Shown here: one piece after another, positions 8,757 through 16,786 of the stretch | How positions within the stretch are numbered: position 1 is the stretch's first letter | Layout: each line of letters begins with the position of its first letter | Source of the DNA: Sphingomonas hankookensis | Lineage (GTDB): Bacteria > Pseudomonadota > Alphaproteobacteria > Sphingomonadales > Sphingomonadaceae | Direction: 5' to 3' | Length of the DNA: 64,000 bases | Assembly: GCF_028551275.1 (NCBI RefSeq) | Contig: NZ_CP117027.1 | Location: 49,978-113,977, forward strand | Made by a program: the position numbers and the translations under genes | Notes under the pieces: generated by a model | What the model was told of the DNA's origin: nothing | Seen by the model: the letters and a program-made list of their open reading frames with translations, nothing else | The model's database searches: none

Positions 8757-9238
8757 CACTGGTCGCTGCGCAGTTCGATCAGGTAATGCGCGACATTGGT
8801 CGTCGCCATCGAACGTTCCTGATAGGTCGCCATCGACAGCGGCGCGATATGGACGATACGCCACACCGAGGTCGGCTCGGTCGGGGCCTGTCCGGCGTCG
8901 AGGAACGACGAGCGGACCGATACCGCCAGCGGCGCCTTGGTACAGTTCACCAGACGCGCCATCACCTCCAGCGTGTCGGTCGGCGTACGACGGGCGAACA
9001 GCCCCTCGACGATCACCTTCTTCCACACCCGGTCGTTCATCTGCACGGCATCCAGCGAGACCGGGGTCATCGCGCGCGGTACGTTGGCGACCAGCGCCGC
9101 CCCGACCGGCGCCTGCGCCCGCCGTGCCGCGCCGATCCGGCATTTGAGCGGCCGGTTCTCGCGCGCCGCCACCGGTGCTTCGGGGACTAGCCCCGAAAGC
9201 AGGACGGCGGCGGCACATAGAGCAAGGGCGATCTTCAC
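8756..9238 (-). CDS. YcfL/DUF1425-like periplasmic protein
   Basis: A 160-residue product starting with GTG at 9238, which overlaps the upstream stop as GTGA. The N-terminus (MKIALALCAAAVLLSGLVPEAPVAA) is an ordinary signal peptide. The C-terminal part has alternating hydrophobic strands, with VNCTKAPLAVSVRSSFLD and a closing AHYLIELR that resemble the beta-sandwich of YcfL/DUF1425 proteins. In enterobacteria ycfL is adjacent to lpoB, and an LpoB-like gene is in this operon, which supports the assignment. The similarity is judged by eye and is only moderate. Confidence 0.72.
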   Translation of the reverse strand: MKIALALCAAAVLLSGLVPEAPVAARENRPLKCRIGAARRAQAPVGAALVANVPRAMTPVSLDAVQMNDRVWKKVIVEGLFARRTPTDTLEVMARLVNCTKAPLAVSVRSSFLDAGQAPTEPTSVWRIVHIAPLSMATYQERSMATTNVAHYLIELRSDQ

Positions 9239-10638
9239 AGCGTCTGGCTTTCGAGGGCGGCGCGGAACGCCTTGTTCTTTTCGATGGTCGGCCGCTTGCG
9301 GGCCTGCGATGCGGCGACGCCGGCATCCTCACCCACGACGCCCTCGGCATAGACGGCGGGGCGCGAGCGTGCCCAGACGATGCCGCAGCCCTTGGCATCG
9401 GCGCGCATCGTCATGCCCTTCGCCTCGACCGGGCCTTTCTCGCCGGCATAGGCGACGGTGTAGGTCCAGTCGGGCGACGCCGCCCTGGCGGTGCCGACCA
9501 TGATCCGGTCGGGCAGCCCGTCCCACGCGCGGACATCGGCCTTGGTCTTCATCGCGCCCGAGAAGAGCGAGAGGGCAAGGCCGGCCATCGCCATGTACCC
9601 GCCGCCGTCGCCGCCCATCAGCCCCTGCGTCATCAGCGCGTTGCCGACGCTGTCGGTGCCTTCCTTCCAGTTCGCCTTGCCGTTCATCAGCCCGTCGAGC
9701 GCCCGGCCGCCGCGCGTCGTCGCCTGATAGGTGACGCTGCTCGCCTCGACCAGCGGCAGCGCGGTCTGTGCCCCGGTGGCGCCATAGGTGATGGTGGCGA
9801 GCGTTTCGGGATAGGCCTCGCCCGCCTGGAACAGCAGCTTCTGCGCCTGCGCGCCGTCGCGTGCCTTGACCGGGCCATTGCCCAGTTCGCCGATGAAGAG
9901 GACATTGTCGCCCTCGGCCGGGGCGGTCAGGCCCTTCTGCGCCTTGGTCGCGAGGTCGAAATATTCTTTGGCGTCGCTGGCGCGGCCCTGGCAGCGCAGG
10001 CTCCACCCCTGCAGGTAGTTCATCGCCGCGAAGTCGCTCTGAAACTGTTCGGCGTCGGACAGCGTGTCCATCCGCTCCGCCTCGCGGAAGGAGATGCGGG
10101 CGTTCTGGTAGTCGCCGTCACGCAGGTACAGCAGGCCGCGATAATAATAGGCCATGGCGCGCTCGTACGGCTCGCCCTTGAAGTCCTTGTTGGCTTCGTT
10201 GTGGAAGATCGAGCGGGCGGCCTCGGCCTGCTTGTTGTCGCCATAGATCGCCTCGATCCGGGCCAGCGCCTGGTCGAACGCCCAGGCGGCGTCCTTGTAA
10301 TGGCCGCCTTCGAACGCGGCGAGGCCGAGGCGCTGGAAGTTCAGCACCGCATTGCGCTCACCCCCGGTGTACAGCGTGCGATAGAGCGGGCGCAGCGCTT
10401 CGGTGCGCGCATCGACATAGGCCGCGATCTGGTCGGGATAGGGGCCGTCGCCATATTGCGCGCGCAGCTGCGCCATGCGGCGTGCCTCCGCCTTCGCGGC
10501 GGCCTTCGCCGCCTTGGCCGCTTCGCGGGCGGCGGCGGGATCGGCCGGCGCGGCGGCGGGTGCGGCATCCTGCAACGGTGCGGCGATGGACGGCGTGGCC
10601 AGCGCGATCAGGCTGACGGCGGTGATGAAACGACGCAT
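9235..10638 (-). CDS. COG3014-like TPR/solenoid periplasmic protein
   Basis: A 467-residue protein. The ATG at 10638 follows a GGGGGGA Shine-Dalgarno and a signal peptide (RRFITAVSLIALATPSIAA). An alanine-rich linker leads into helical repeats (about residues 75-260) with TPR-like motifs such as AMAYYYRGLLYLRDGDY and ARISFREAE. The C-terminal half is a beta-rich domain. The layout matches the uncharacterised COG3014 family often found beside LpoB-like genes. It probably acts in the periplasm as a scaffold for envelope assembly, which is inference. Its stop overlaps the GTG start of the YcfL-like gene. Confidence 0.78.
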   Translation of the reverse strand: MRRFITAVSLIALATPSIAAPLQDAAPAAAPADPAAAREAAKAAKAAAKAEARRMAQLRAQYGDGPYPDQIAAYVDARTEALRPLYRTLYTGGERNAVLNFQRLGLAAFEGGHYKDAAWAFDQALARIEAIYGDNKQAEAARSIFHNEANKDFKGEPYERAMAYYYRGLLYLRDGDYQNARISFREAERMDTLSDAEQFQSDFAAMNYLQGWSLRCQGRASDAKEYFDLATKAQKGLTAPAEGDNVLFIGELGNGPVKARDGAQAQKLLFQAGEAYPETLATITYGATGAQTALPLVEASSVTYQATTRGGRALDGLMNGKANWKEGTDSVGNALMTQGLMGGDGGGYMAMAGLALSLFSGAMKTKADVRAWDGLPDRIMVGTARAASPDWTYTVAYAGEKGPVEAKGMTMRADAKGCGIVWARSRPAVYAEGVVGEDAGVAASQARKRPTIEKNKAFRAALESQTL

Positions 10639-10662
10639 GATTATCCCCCCGGACATGTGGTT

Positions 10663-11295
10663 TTAACGGTAGAGTACGCCCTCACCCGCGGCGCGCAGGA
10701 TGACGTAGGGCTGGCTGGTCCACGGCAGGTCGCCGGTTTCGAGGTCGACCAGTTCGAACACGATCTGGGTGCGGCGCTGGACCATGCCGGACTTCAGGTC
10801 GCGCGAGTCCAGCGAGCTCATCTTGCCGATCATCTGGTAATCGACGCCCGACACGCCCTGCGTCATGCCGCGGGTGCCGGTGTCGGCGACGCCGGTGCGC
10901 TTCAGCTCGCGCTCGCGCATCACGATGTCCATCGATTCCCGGCTGACGAAGCGGATCCTGCCCGCCGCCGCCCGGCTGAAGCTGGCGCGCAGCGCGCCGG
11001 TCAGCATGTCGCGGTCGATCCGTTGCGAGCTGTCGTTGTAGAATTTTTCGCTGTCGACCACGATCCGCGGCGGGGTGGTGCCGCCGACGATGTCGGGGCG
11101 CGACATCAGTTCGCGCACGACCTGGTCGGCGAGCATGTCGATGTCGCGCGATTCCAGCCCGACGCCCGAGATCGCCCCGCGACCGGTCGGGTCCAGCTCC
11201 ATCGCCTGCGTGCCCTTGCGCTGTGCCGACGCCGTGTCGGTCGGCACCGCCAGCGCCGTCGCGGCCAGCGCCGCGATGATGATCGAACCCCGCAT
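10663..11295 (-). CDS. LpoB-like penicillin-binding protein activator
   Basis: A 210-residue protein from the ATG at 11295 with a signal peptide (RGSIIIAALAATALAVP). The mature part follows the LpoB pattern: GVGLESRDIDMLADQVVREL, TPPRIVVDSEKFYNDSSQRI, and a VSRESMDIVMRERE helix. LpoB activates the bifunctional synthase PBP1b from the outer membrane in gammaproteobacteria. Here the expected lipobox cysteine is missing, so the protein appears to be soluble and periplasmic rather than a lipoprotein. It is the first gene of the operon ending at 7917. The fold assignment is good; the partner is unknown. Confidence 0.82.
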   Translation of the reverse strand: MRGSIIIAALAATALAVPTDTASAQRKGTQAMELDPTGRGAISGVGLESRDIDMLADQVVRELMSRPDIVGGTTPPRIVVDSEKFYNDSSQRIDRDMLTGALRASFSRAAAGRIRFVSRESMDIVMRERELKRTGVADTGTRGMTQGVSGVDYQMIGKMSSLDSRDLKSGMVQRRTQIVFELVDLETGDLPWTSQPYVILRAAGEGVLYR

Positions 11296-11438
11296 CCTCG
11301 TCCCCCAAATGTCGCTGCAGGGGCGGGATCCTCCCCGATCCCCATGGCCCCCGCCTTGGCGCGCATCATGGCGGCGGCGGCGGGGGTGCGACATACGCCG
11401 AACGGGGTAGGGGTGGGGAACGCCTCACCTCCCTACAC

Positions 11439-11522
11439 GTCACCCCGGACTTGATCCGGGGTCCCGCTTCTTCTTCTGGCGTCGGACAAGAAGCGGGACC
11501 CCGGGTCAGGCCCGGGGTGACG
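11439..11522. repeat. Inverted pair of 35-base palindromic repeats
   Basis: Arms at 11439-11473 and 11488-11522 are near-perfect reverse complements around a 14-base loop. Each arm contains a CACCCCGG...CCGGGGT sub-palindrome followed by CCCGCTTCTT. The same 35-base unit occurs once more as a lone half at 36207-36241. It lies between the divergently transcribed LpoB-like operon promoter region and the convergent end of the LuxR-type gene. This is a dispersed intergenic repeat family. Confidence 0.8.
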
Positions 11523-11550
11523 GGACGAGTGGGGCTTGGGGCGGTCCTAT

Positions 11551-12159
11551 CTACCCCCGCCCCATCCGCGCCAGCAGGGCGACGAGGTCCGACTGGCGCG
11601 ACACGCCGGTCTTGGCGAAGACGTGGCGCAGGTGGACGCGCAGCGTCGCCGGGCGGCAGTCGCGCGCCGCCGCCGCCGATTCCAGCGAATGGCCGCCCAT
11701 CAGCAGCGCGGCCAGCTCCGCCTCCGCCGGGGTCAGATCGAACGCCTCGCGCCACAAGGGCGTCGCGGGGGCGGGGCGGTGGGTCGGGTCGACCAGCGTC
11801 GCGATGGCGACCCCGGCAGGCGCGTGGAGCAGCCGGGTCGGCCACGGGATCGGCCGCGCGACCAGGATCAGCGTCGCCCCGCTGCCGCCCCGGCGGAAGC
11901 GCACCGCCGCCGCCTGTGGCGCGACGCGGGCGGTGGCACGCCCGAGGGCGGCGGCGATCCGTGTGCGCTCGCCCGGCAGCAGGCTCCACTCGCCCCCGGC
12001 CAGCAGCGCGTCGAACGCCGGTGTCGCGCGCAGCACCCGGCCATCCTCGCCCAGCAGCGCCGCTGCCTCCGCCCCGTGATCGGCATGGCCCTGCCAATAC
12101 AGGTCATGCGCCTGTTCCCGCTCGACCTGCCCCCGCGCGGTCGCCTGCATCGTCGTCAT
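11551..12159 (-). CDS. LuxR-type helix-turn-helix regulator
   Basis: A 202-residue protein with ATG at 12159 and GGGGGAAC upstream as ribosome binding site. Residues 25-130 may form a PAS-like sensory domain (LLGEDGRVLRATPAFDALLAGG). The C-terminal 60 residues are a GerE/LuxR helix-turn-helix (LTPAEAELAALLMGGHSLE, then ATLRVHLRHVFAKTGVSRQ), with the family's final leucine-rich helix. It is a likely single-component transcription factor without receiver or autoinducer domain. Its target is unknown. The divergent neighbourhood gives no clear regulon. Confidence 0.88.
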   Translation of the reverse strand: MTTMQATARGQVEREQAHDLYWQGHADHGAEAAALLGEDGRVLRATPAFDALLAGGEWSLLPGERTRIAAALGRATARVAPQAAAVRFRRGGSGATLILVARPIPWPTRLLHAPAGVAIATLVDPTHRPAPATPLWREAFDLTPAEAELAALLMGGHSLESAAAARDCRPATLRVHLRHVFAKTGVSRQSDLVALLARMGRG

Positions 12160-12291
12160 GTCGGTTCCCCCGAACCTGTTGCCCCTGTGTCGGGGGGTAG
12201 CAGCGGGGCGGGGGGCGACGCGGGCGGCAAGGTGTCGCAAAGCGTCGCATCCTGTGGCGCGGGCGGCAGTCGCGCCGTGAATTCAACCGCT

Positions 12292-13623
12292 TCAGGCGGG
12301 TTCTATGCGGTCCTGCGCCAGCGCGTCGAGCGCCCGGCCGATCGCGGCATCGCCGGGGAAGCGCGCACGGATGCGCCGTACGAACCCCGCCGCGCCCCAG
12401 CGTTCGCCGCGCGCGCGGGCCGTGGTGAGCGTCGCCAGCAGGCTTGCCCGGTCGCCGGCCATCGCCGCGATGAACGCCGACCAGCTATGGTCGGGCCGCC
12501 CGGCATTCTGCTCGAGCGAGACCGCGCGGCTGAGGATCACGGCATAGGTCGCGGCATGATCGCCGCTGCGGTCGGCGGCGAGCGTCCGGGCGAGGGCGGC
12601 GCTGTAGGTCGCCAGCTCCGGTTCGGCACGCAGCCGGGCGCGTTCGGCCAGGTGGCGGACATAGCCCGCGACATCGTCCTTCGCGAGCGCGACGACGCTC
12701 AGGCAGTCCTGCACGCTGGCGAGGTCGGGATGCTGCGTCGCGAGCATCGCGAACACCGCGTCGGCCTCCCTCGTGCGGCCTGCCGACCACAGGCCCCAGC
12801 CATAATCGGCGAGGATATGGGGGGCGCCGGGCGACAGGGTGCGCGCGGTGTCGAACTCGCGCATCGCCGCGCCATCCTCGCCATTGTCGGCCAGGATGTT
12901 GCCGTACCACAGATGCGCCAGCGGGTCGTTCGGGCCGTGCGCGATGGCGCGGCGGAACAGCGTGCCGGCGCGGGCCGGATCGCGATACCACCAATAGGCG
13001 ATGACCCCGTCGACCCGATCGGCGACCACCGAATTCGGGTCGATCGCCCGCGCCGCCGCCGCCGCCGCCTGCGCCCGGCCCAGCGCCTGTGCATCGCCGG
13101 CCGATCCGAATTCGCGGGCGAGCAGCCATGCCTCGGCAAGTGCCTCGTGCGTCGGGGCATGGTCGGGATGGGTGCGGGCGATGGCGCTCAGCGTCCCGAT
13201 CGCCGCGCGCAGCCGGGGGGCGGCGCGCATCGCCACATCGTCGCGCGCGGCGACATAGCGGGCCTGCGCCGCGCCATCGAAACCGGGGGCGGGGGATTTC
13301 TGCCATCCGCCCAGCACCACCGCGCCGCCGCCCAGCAGCAGCGCCGCCGCCGCGACCCACGGCCAGCGCCGACGGCGGGCCGGGGCGGGCGGATCGGCTT
13401 CGGGGGCGGGCGCTTCGGGCGGTTCTTCCGGCGCGGGGTCGGGCAGCGCACCCTGTCCGGCACGCCACGCGTCGAGTTCGGCGGCCAATGCATAGACGCT
13501 GCGGCTCTTGCCGCCGGGCAGGGCATGGACCGGCAGGGCGCGTTCGCGCGCCCAGCGGATCGCGGTCGACCGGTCGCGACCCAGATAGGCCGCGATCGAC
13601 TTCCACCCCTCGATCCGCTCCAG
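12292..13623 (-). CDS. HTH-TPR membrane protein, start codon unclear
   Basis: The frame encodes an N-terminal helix-turn-helix (GWKSIAAYLGRDRSTAIRWA, then SVYALAAELDAW), a basic-flanked membrane helix (RRRRWPWVAAAALLLGGGAV) and about 300 residues of TPR-like helices with LAHLWYGNILADNGE. This is a known architecture: a cytoplasmic DNA-binding domain tethered to periplasmic TPRs. No ATG, GTG or TTG occurs in frame upstream of the HTH. The first conventional start is TTG at 13488, which would delete the HTH. The end given here is a CTG at 13623; the frame stays open to 13746. Either a rare start, a sequencing frameshift or a real loss is possible. Confidence 0.72.
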   Translation of the reverse strand: MERIEGWKSIAAYLGRDRSTAIRWARERALPVHALPGGKSRSVYALAAELDAWRAGQGALPDPAPEEPPEAPAPEADPPAPARRRRWPWVAAAALLLGGGAVVLGGWQKSPAPGFDGAAQARYVAARDDVAMRAAPRLRAAIGTLSAIARTHPDHAPTHEALAEAWLLAREFGSAGDAQALGRAQAAAAAARAIDPNSVVADRVDGVIAYWWYRDPARAGTLFRRAIAHGPNDPLAHLWYGNILADNGEDGAAMREFDTARTLSPGAPHILADYGWGLWSAGRTREADAVFAMLATQHPDLASVQDCLSVVALAKDDVAGYVRHLAERARLRAEPELATYSAALARTLAADRSGDHAATYAVILSRAVSLEQNAGRPDHSWSAFIAAMAGDRASLLATLTTARARGERWGAAGFVRRIRARFPGDAAIGRALDALAQDRIEPA

Positions 13624-13863
13624 CCCCCGGCCTGTGCCATCCCGCGCCCCATCGCACGCCGCCCCCGCAGCGATCGCCCCAGCGATACCGGCGGTTTGCC
13701 GGCCGGTCCAGAGCCTCGCGACCGGCCAAAGTTCACTAAGTTCACACTAGTGCGCGGTTTGCGCACCGTGCGGTTCCGGGGCCTGTCCCGGCGTGGGGCA
13801 GACGGGGGCGGACGGATGGCGGAACGACAGTGACGGGGTGTGGGCGTGTAGGAAAGCGGTTTG

Positions 13864-14163
13864 TCAGCGTAGCCGGAGCGCGCGGTCATGGTCCTGTCCC
13901 GGCCCCAGGATGCGATGCACGAAGATCCGGTCGGGGAGCGCGGAATAGAGGATGCCATAACCCTTCCACGACCGCCGACGAATGCCGTCGCGTTCGTAGC
14001 GAGGCACCAGGGGAAAGGCGTGCGGCATATCGGCCAGCCCCGCTGCAGCCTGCTGCAGTTCGGCGACGAAGGTGGCGGCGCGTGGCGGATTATCCTCCGC
14101 GATGAAGCGGCCGATAGTGGTCAGGTCGGCATGGGCGCGGGTCGACAGGACGACCCGTGTCAC
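13864..14163 (-). CDS. RelE/ParE-family toxin
   Basis: A 99-residue RelE/ParE-superfamily protein starting at GTG 14163, which overlaps the antitoxin stop (GTGA). It shows the family pattern: STRAHADLTTIGRFIAEDN, an AAAGLADMPHAFPLVP turn, then RRRSWKGYGILYSALPDRIF and VHRIL. ParE members inhibit gyrase, while RelE members cleave mRNA on the ribosome. The lack of an obvious RelE catalytic set favours ParE. It is operonic with the upstream antitoxin gene at 14160-14432. Confidence 0.85.
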   Translation of the reverse strand: MTRVVLSTRAHADLTTIGRFIAEDNPPRAATFVAELQQAAAGLADMPHAFPLVPRYERDGIRRRSWKGYGILYSALPDRIFVHRILGPGQDHDRALRLR

Positions 14164-14432
14164 GCAGGGCGTCCGTATCTGCCGAGGTCGGCAAGCACCG
14201 CATCGCAAGCGGTATCGAGATCGACGCCGCCACCGGCGCGCATTTCGGCAAGGCTGTCGGAAATCGATGCGTCGAGGTCGCGAAGCCAGCGGGCTTCGTC
14301 GTCGATAGCCTGCTGATCGCGGCGGATCAGGTCGCGGACATAGTCGCTGGCGCTGGCATATTGGCCGCTGTCGATCCTGGCCTGCACCTGGGCGCGCAAG
14401 GGGTCGGGGAGCGAGATGTTCATCGATGCCAT
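14160..14432 (-). CDS. ParD-like ribbon-helix-helix antitoxin
   Basis: A 90-residue protein starting MASMNISLPDPLRAQVQARI at ATG 14432, placed after a strong GGAGG. The N-terminal ribbon-helix-helix continues with SGQYASASDYVRDLIRRDQQ, the hallmark of the CC2985/ParD family. The acidic C-terminus (DLDTACDAVLADLGRYGRPA) should wrap around the toxin. It is the first gene of a toxin-antitoxin operon with the ParE-type gene. Confidence 0.88.
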   Translation of the reverse strand: MASMNISLPDPLRAQVQARIDSGQYASASDYVRDLIRRDQQAIDDEARWLRDLDASISDSLAEMRAGGGVDLDTACDAVLADLGRYGRPA

Positions 14433-14577
14433 TGGAAACCTCCAAGTGAAGTATGGCAAAGATTGTCATTGGGTAAAAGGGTGACCGTTCGGTTCACATC
14501 TGCCGGCCACGACATGCCTCAACTTTCGCAATGCCGATCGTTATAGCGGGCAGGAATACCGCCAACGAAGGGAAACC

Positions 14578-14718
14578 GTGGTGGCAACTGCATACCGCGC
14601 TCCTGTCGAGGAGCATCGCAAGTTTAAGGCGAAGCCGCGCCCGGACCTCGATCGTGAAGGACTGCGCGCGGACATCAACGAACGGTACAAGAGCAGCTTG
14701 GCCTATCTTGGGCGCTAA
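14578..14718 (+). CDS. 46-residue hypothetical small protein
   Basis: A short frame from tandem GTG codons at 14578/14581 to TAA at 14716-14718, with GAAGGGAAA upstream as a plausible ribosome binding site. The product is basic, starts VATAYRAPVEEHRKFKAKP and ends INERYKSSLAYLGR. Its composition and the tidy amphipathic ending look like real protein rather than noise. It lies between two divergent toxin-antitoxin cassettes. No family is recognised. Confidence 0.38.
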   Translation: MVATAYRAPVEEHRKFKAKPRPDLDREGLRADINERYKSSLAYLGR

Positions 14719-14760
14719 GCCGCTCTGGCTGACGTTCGCTTAGGTAATCCGTCCGGCTTT

Positions 14761-14781
14761 TATCAACTGTTGATAGCGCTA
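14761..14781. promoter_or_regulatory. Twin palindromes, candidate ParD operator
   Basis: TATCAACTGTTGATA at 14761-14775 is a perfect 6+3+6 inverted repeat, immediately overlapping a second perfect palindrome, TAGCGCTA (14774-14781). They lie 27-47 bases upstream of the parD start, where a promoter would be expected. ParD proteins repress their own operon by binding such repeats; the role here is inferred. Confidence 0.45.
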
Positions 14782-14807
14782 TAGTCTTCTACCCGAGGAG
14801 AATGGCG

Positions 14808-15065
14808 ATGATCAGCGCGGATTTGGGAAAGCAGCTCGAAGGGTTCGTGGCGAAGCTGGTTGCAGACGGCCGCTATAATTCGAAGAGCGAGGTGCTGCGC
14901 GAAGGGGTCCGGCTGATTCAGGATCGCGAGGCGCGACTGGCCGCGCTGGATGCGTCGATCGCACGCGGTATCGCCGATGCCGATGCGGGGCGGACGACAC
15001 CGGCCACGGAGGTTTTCGATCGGCTCGAAGCGAAATATGCCGAGATGGTCGACCGGGGCGAATGA
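14808..15065 (+). CDS. parD: ParD-family antitoxin
   Basis: An 85-residue antitoxin with an N-terminal ribbon-helix-helix: MISADLGKQLEGFVAKLVAD, then GRYNSKSEVLREGVRLIQDRE. The C-terminal toxin-binding part is acidic. ATG 14808 is chosen because GAGGAG lies seven bases upstream; the in-frame ATG at 14802 would sit too close to it. The stop overlaps the toxin start (ATGA at 15062-15065). This cassette is divergent from the one at 13.9-14.4 kb and not closely similar to it, so the two are independent acquisitions rather than a recent duplication. Confidence 0.9.
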   Translation: MISADLGKQLEGFVAKLVADGRYNSKSEVLREGVRLIQDREARLAALDASIARGIADADAGRTTPATEVFDRLEAKYAEMVDRGE

Positions 15066-15355
15066 TCGTCCGGTTGACTGGCGAGGCCGAGCGCGATCTG
15101 GAGGAGATTGGCGACCACATCGCGATTGATGATCCCTATGTGGCGCTTCGCTTCGTTCGCGCGTTGCGCGGTCGGTGCATGGCGCTGGGCGATTTCCCGA
15201 ACCGTTTTCCCATGGTCGAGCGCTATGCGACAGCCGGGCTGCGCCGCTGCCGCCACGGCAATTACCTGATCTTCTACCGGGTGGAGGAGCAGGCGGTCGT
15301 CATCGTCCATGTCCTGCATGGCGCGCGGGATTATCCCGAGATTCTCGGTACCTAA
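15062..15355 (+). CDS. parE: ParE-family toxin
   Basis: A 97-residue ParE/RelE-superfamily toxin: IVRLTGEAERDLEEIGDHIA, RFVRALRGRCMALGDFPNRF, then RRCRHGNYLIFYRVEEQAVV and IVHVLHGARDY. The sequence fits ParE (gyrase inhibitor) well, with the final HGARDY motif typical of the family. It is translated by coupling to parD through a four-base overlap. Confidence 0.9.
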   Translation: MIVRLTGEAERDLEEIGDHIAIDDPYVALRFVRALRGRCMALGDFPNRFPMVERYATAGLRRCRHGNYLIFYRVEEQAVVIVHVLHGARDYPEILGT

Positions 15356-16698
15356 GCTTTCGACATGTCGACACGTCGACCCGTCGCCACCGCCGCCATC
15401 CCCCGCACATCGACCCGCGCCTTCAGCCGGGCACCGAGCAGCGCCGTGCCGCTGATCTTGCGCTGGACGAACAGCGTCTCGACATGCGGGACGTGCCAGG
15501 TCGCGCGGTCGGCGGCGAGGGCTTTTGCTTCCTCGCGCACCACCGGCACGAAGGCGCGGTCGCCGAAGTCGAACGGGCCGGGGCGCGCCATCGCCTCGTC
15601 GATCGCGGCGATGATCCGGTCGACCGCCGGGCGATGCGCGCGCACCGCCGCCGCGCCGAGAAAGCCGGTTTCGACCGCCACGTCGCGGATGCGCAAGCGG
15701 TCGTGCGCCAGGCCGGCGGCGATCAGCCGGCGGTACGCATCGGCGGTGTCCGCCGGTACCGGCCGCGTCGCGCCGAAATCGAGCAGCACGATCCGGCCGC
15801 TGTCCGCCTGCCAGCGATAGTTTGCGAAATTGGGGTCGGTCTGCATCTCGGCGAATTCGAACAATTCGCGCAAGGTCAGGTCGATCAGCGCGGTCATCGC
15901 CGCGTCGCGGGTGGGTTGCGGTGCGGTCGCCAGCCCCTCGATCGGAGTGCCGTCGAGATAGTCCATGGCGAGGATGCGGGAGGTGGTCAGCGCCTCGACC
16001 GGGCGCGGCACGGCATAGCGCGGGTCGCCCGCTAGGCGATCGGCATAGCGACGCATCGCGTCCGCCTCGCGCGCATAATCGGCTTCGTCGGCGAGCTGGC
16101 GCTTGGCCTCCGCCAGCAGCGGTTTGAGGTCGAGTTCGCGCGGCAACAGGTTGGAGACGCGCAGCAGCGTGGCGACATTGTCGACGTCCGCGTCGATGCT
16201 TTCGCGCACGCCCGGATATTGCACCTTGATCGCGAGGCGCCGGCCATCGGCCAGCTCGGCGCGGTGGACCTGCCCGATCGAGGCGGCGGCGATCGGGTTC
16301 GCGTCGAACCTGGCGAGCTTGGTCCGCCAGTCCGCTCCCCATTCGGCGATCAGCAATTTGTCGAGCTGCGCCGGGGGCATGGTCTGCCCCTGGTTGCGCA
16401 GCTGGGCGAGGATGGCGGCGAGTTCGGGCGGCAACAGGTCGCCGGCATCCATCGAGATCATCTGCCCCAGCTTCATCGCCGCGCCGCGCAGGTGCGACAG
16501 CCGGTCGGCCATGCGCCTGGCATTGGCGGGGGTGAGGATCAGGTCGCCCATGCGCGGCCGTTCCCCGCTGGCGATGCGGCGCGCGCCCTCCGCCAGCATC
16601 CCGCCCGCGATTCCGCCGGCAAGACGCCCGAATCCGGACAGGCGCGACAGGCGCCCGCTGGGCACGGCGCGGCCGGGGCGAAGGGGTTCGTCGGTCAT
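15352..16698 (-). CDS. ABC1-family atypical kinase (AarF/UbiB-like)
   Basis: A 448-residue ABC1/ADCK-type protein. The diagnostic motifs are present: the KxGQ motif as AAMKLGQMISM, the A-rich loop as PIAAASIGQVHRA, the ATP lysine in RLAIKVQYPGV, the ExD helix in ADEADYAREADAM, the catalytic-type loop QTDPNFANYRW and the metal motif LLDFGA. Bacterial members support ubiquinone synthesis or unknown lipid metabolism through ATPase activity. The C-terminus lacks the two hydrophobic helices of classical UbiB, so it belongs to the soluble ADCK-like branch. The specific substrate is unknown. Confidence 0.9.
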   Translation of the reverse strand: MTDEPLRPGRAVPSGRLSRLSGFGRLAGGIAGGMLAEGARRIASGERPRMGDLILTPANARRMADRLSHLRGAAMKLGQMISMDAGDLLPPELAAILAQLRNQGQTMPPAQLDKLLIAEWGADWRTKLARFDANPIAAASIGQVHRAELADGRRLAIKVQYPGVRESIDADVDNVATLLRVSNLLPRELDLKPLLAEAKRQLADEADYAREADAMRRYADRLAGDPRYAVPRPVEALTTSRILAMDYLDGTPIEGLATAPQPTRDAAMTALIDLTLRELFEFAEMQTDPNFANYRWQADSGRIVLLDFGATRPVPADTADAYRRLIAAGLAHDRLRIRDVAVETGFLGAAAVRAHRPAVDRIIAAIDEAMARPGPFDFGDRAFVPVVREEAKALAADRATWHVPHVETLFVQRKISGTALLGARLKARVDVRGMAAVATGRRVDMSKA

Positions 16699-16786
16699 GG
16701 AGGGTGGAGCGAGCGGGCGGGGGAAGGGTTCCGGTGGGTGGGCGAAGGGGTAGGGAGCAAGGCCGCACCGTCCGCGTTGAACGGGG

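Noticed and set aside
9175-11454. Long plus-strand frame of about 760 codons over the LpoB-like operon
   Set aside because: It is the shadow of four coupled genes on the minus strand with signal peptides and overlaps. The antisense translation is Arg/Gly-rich without motifs.
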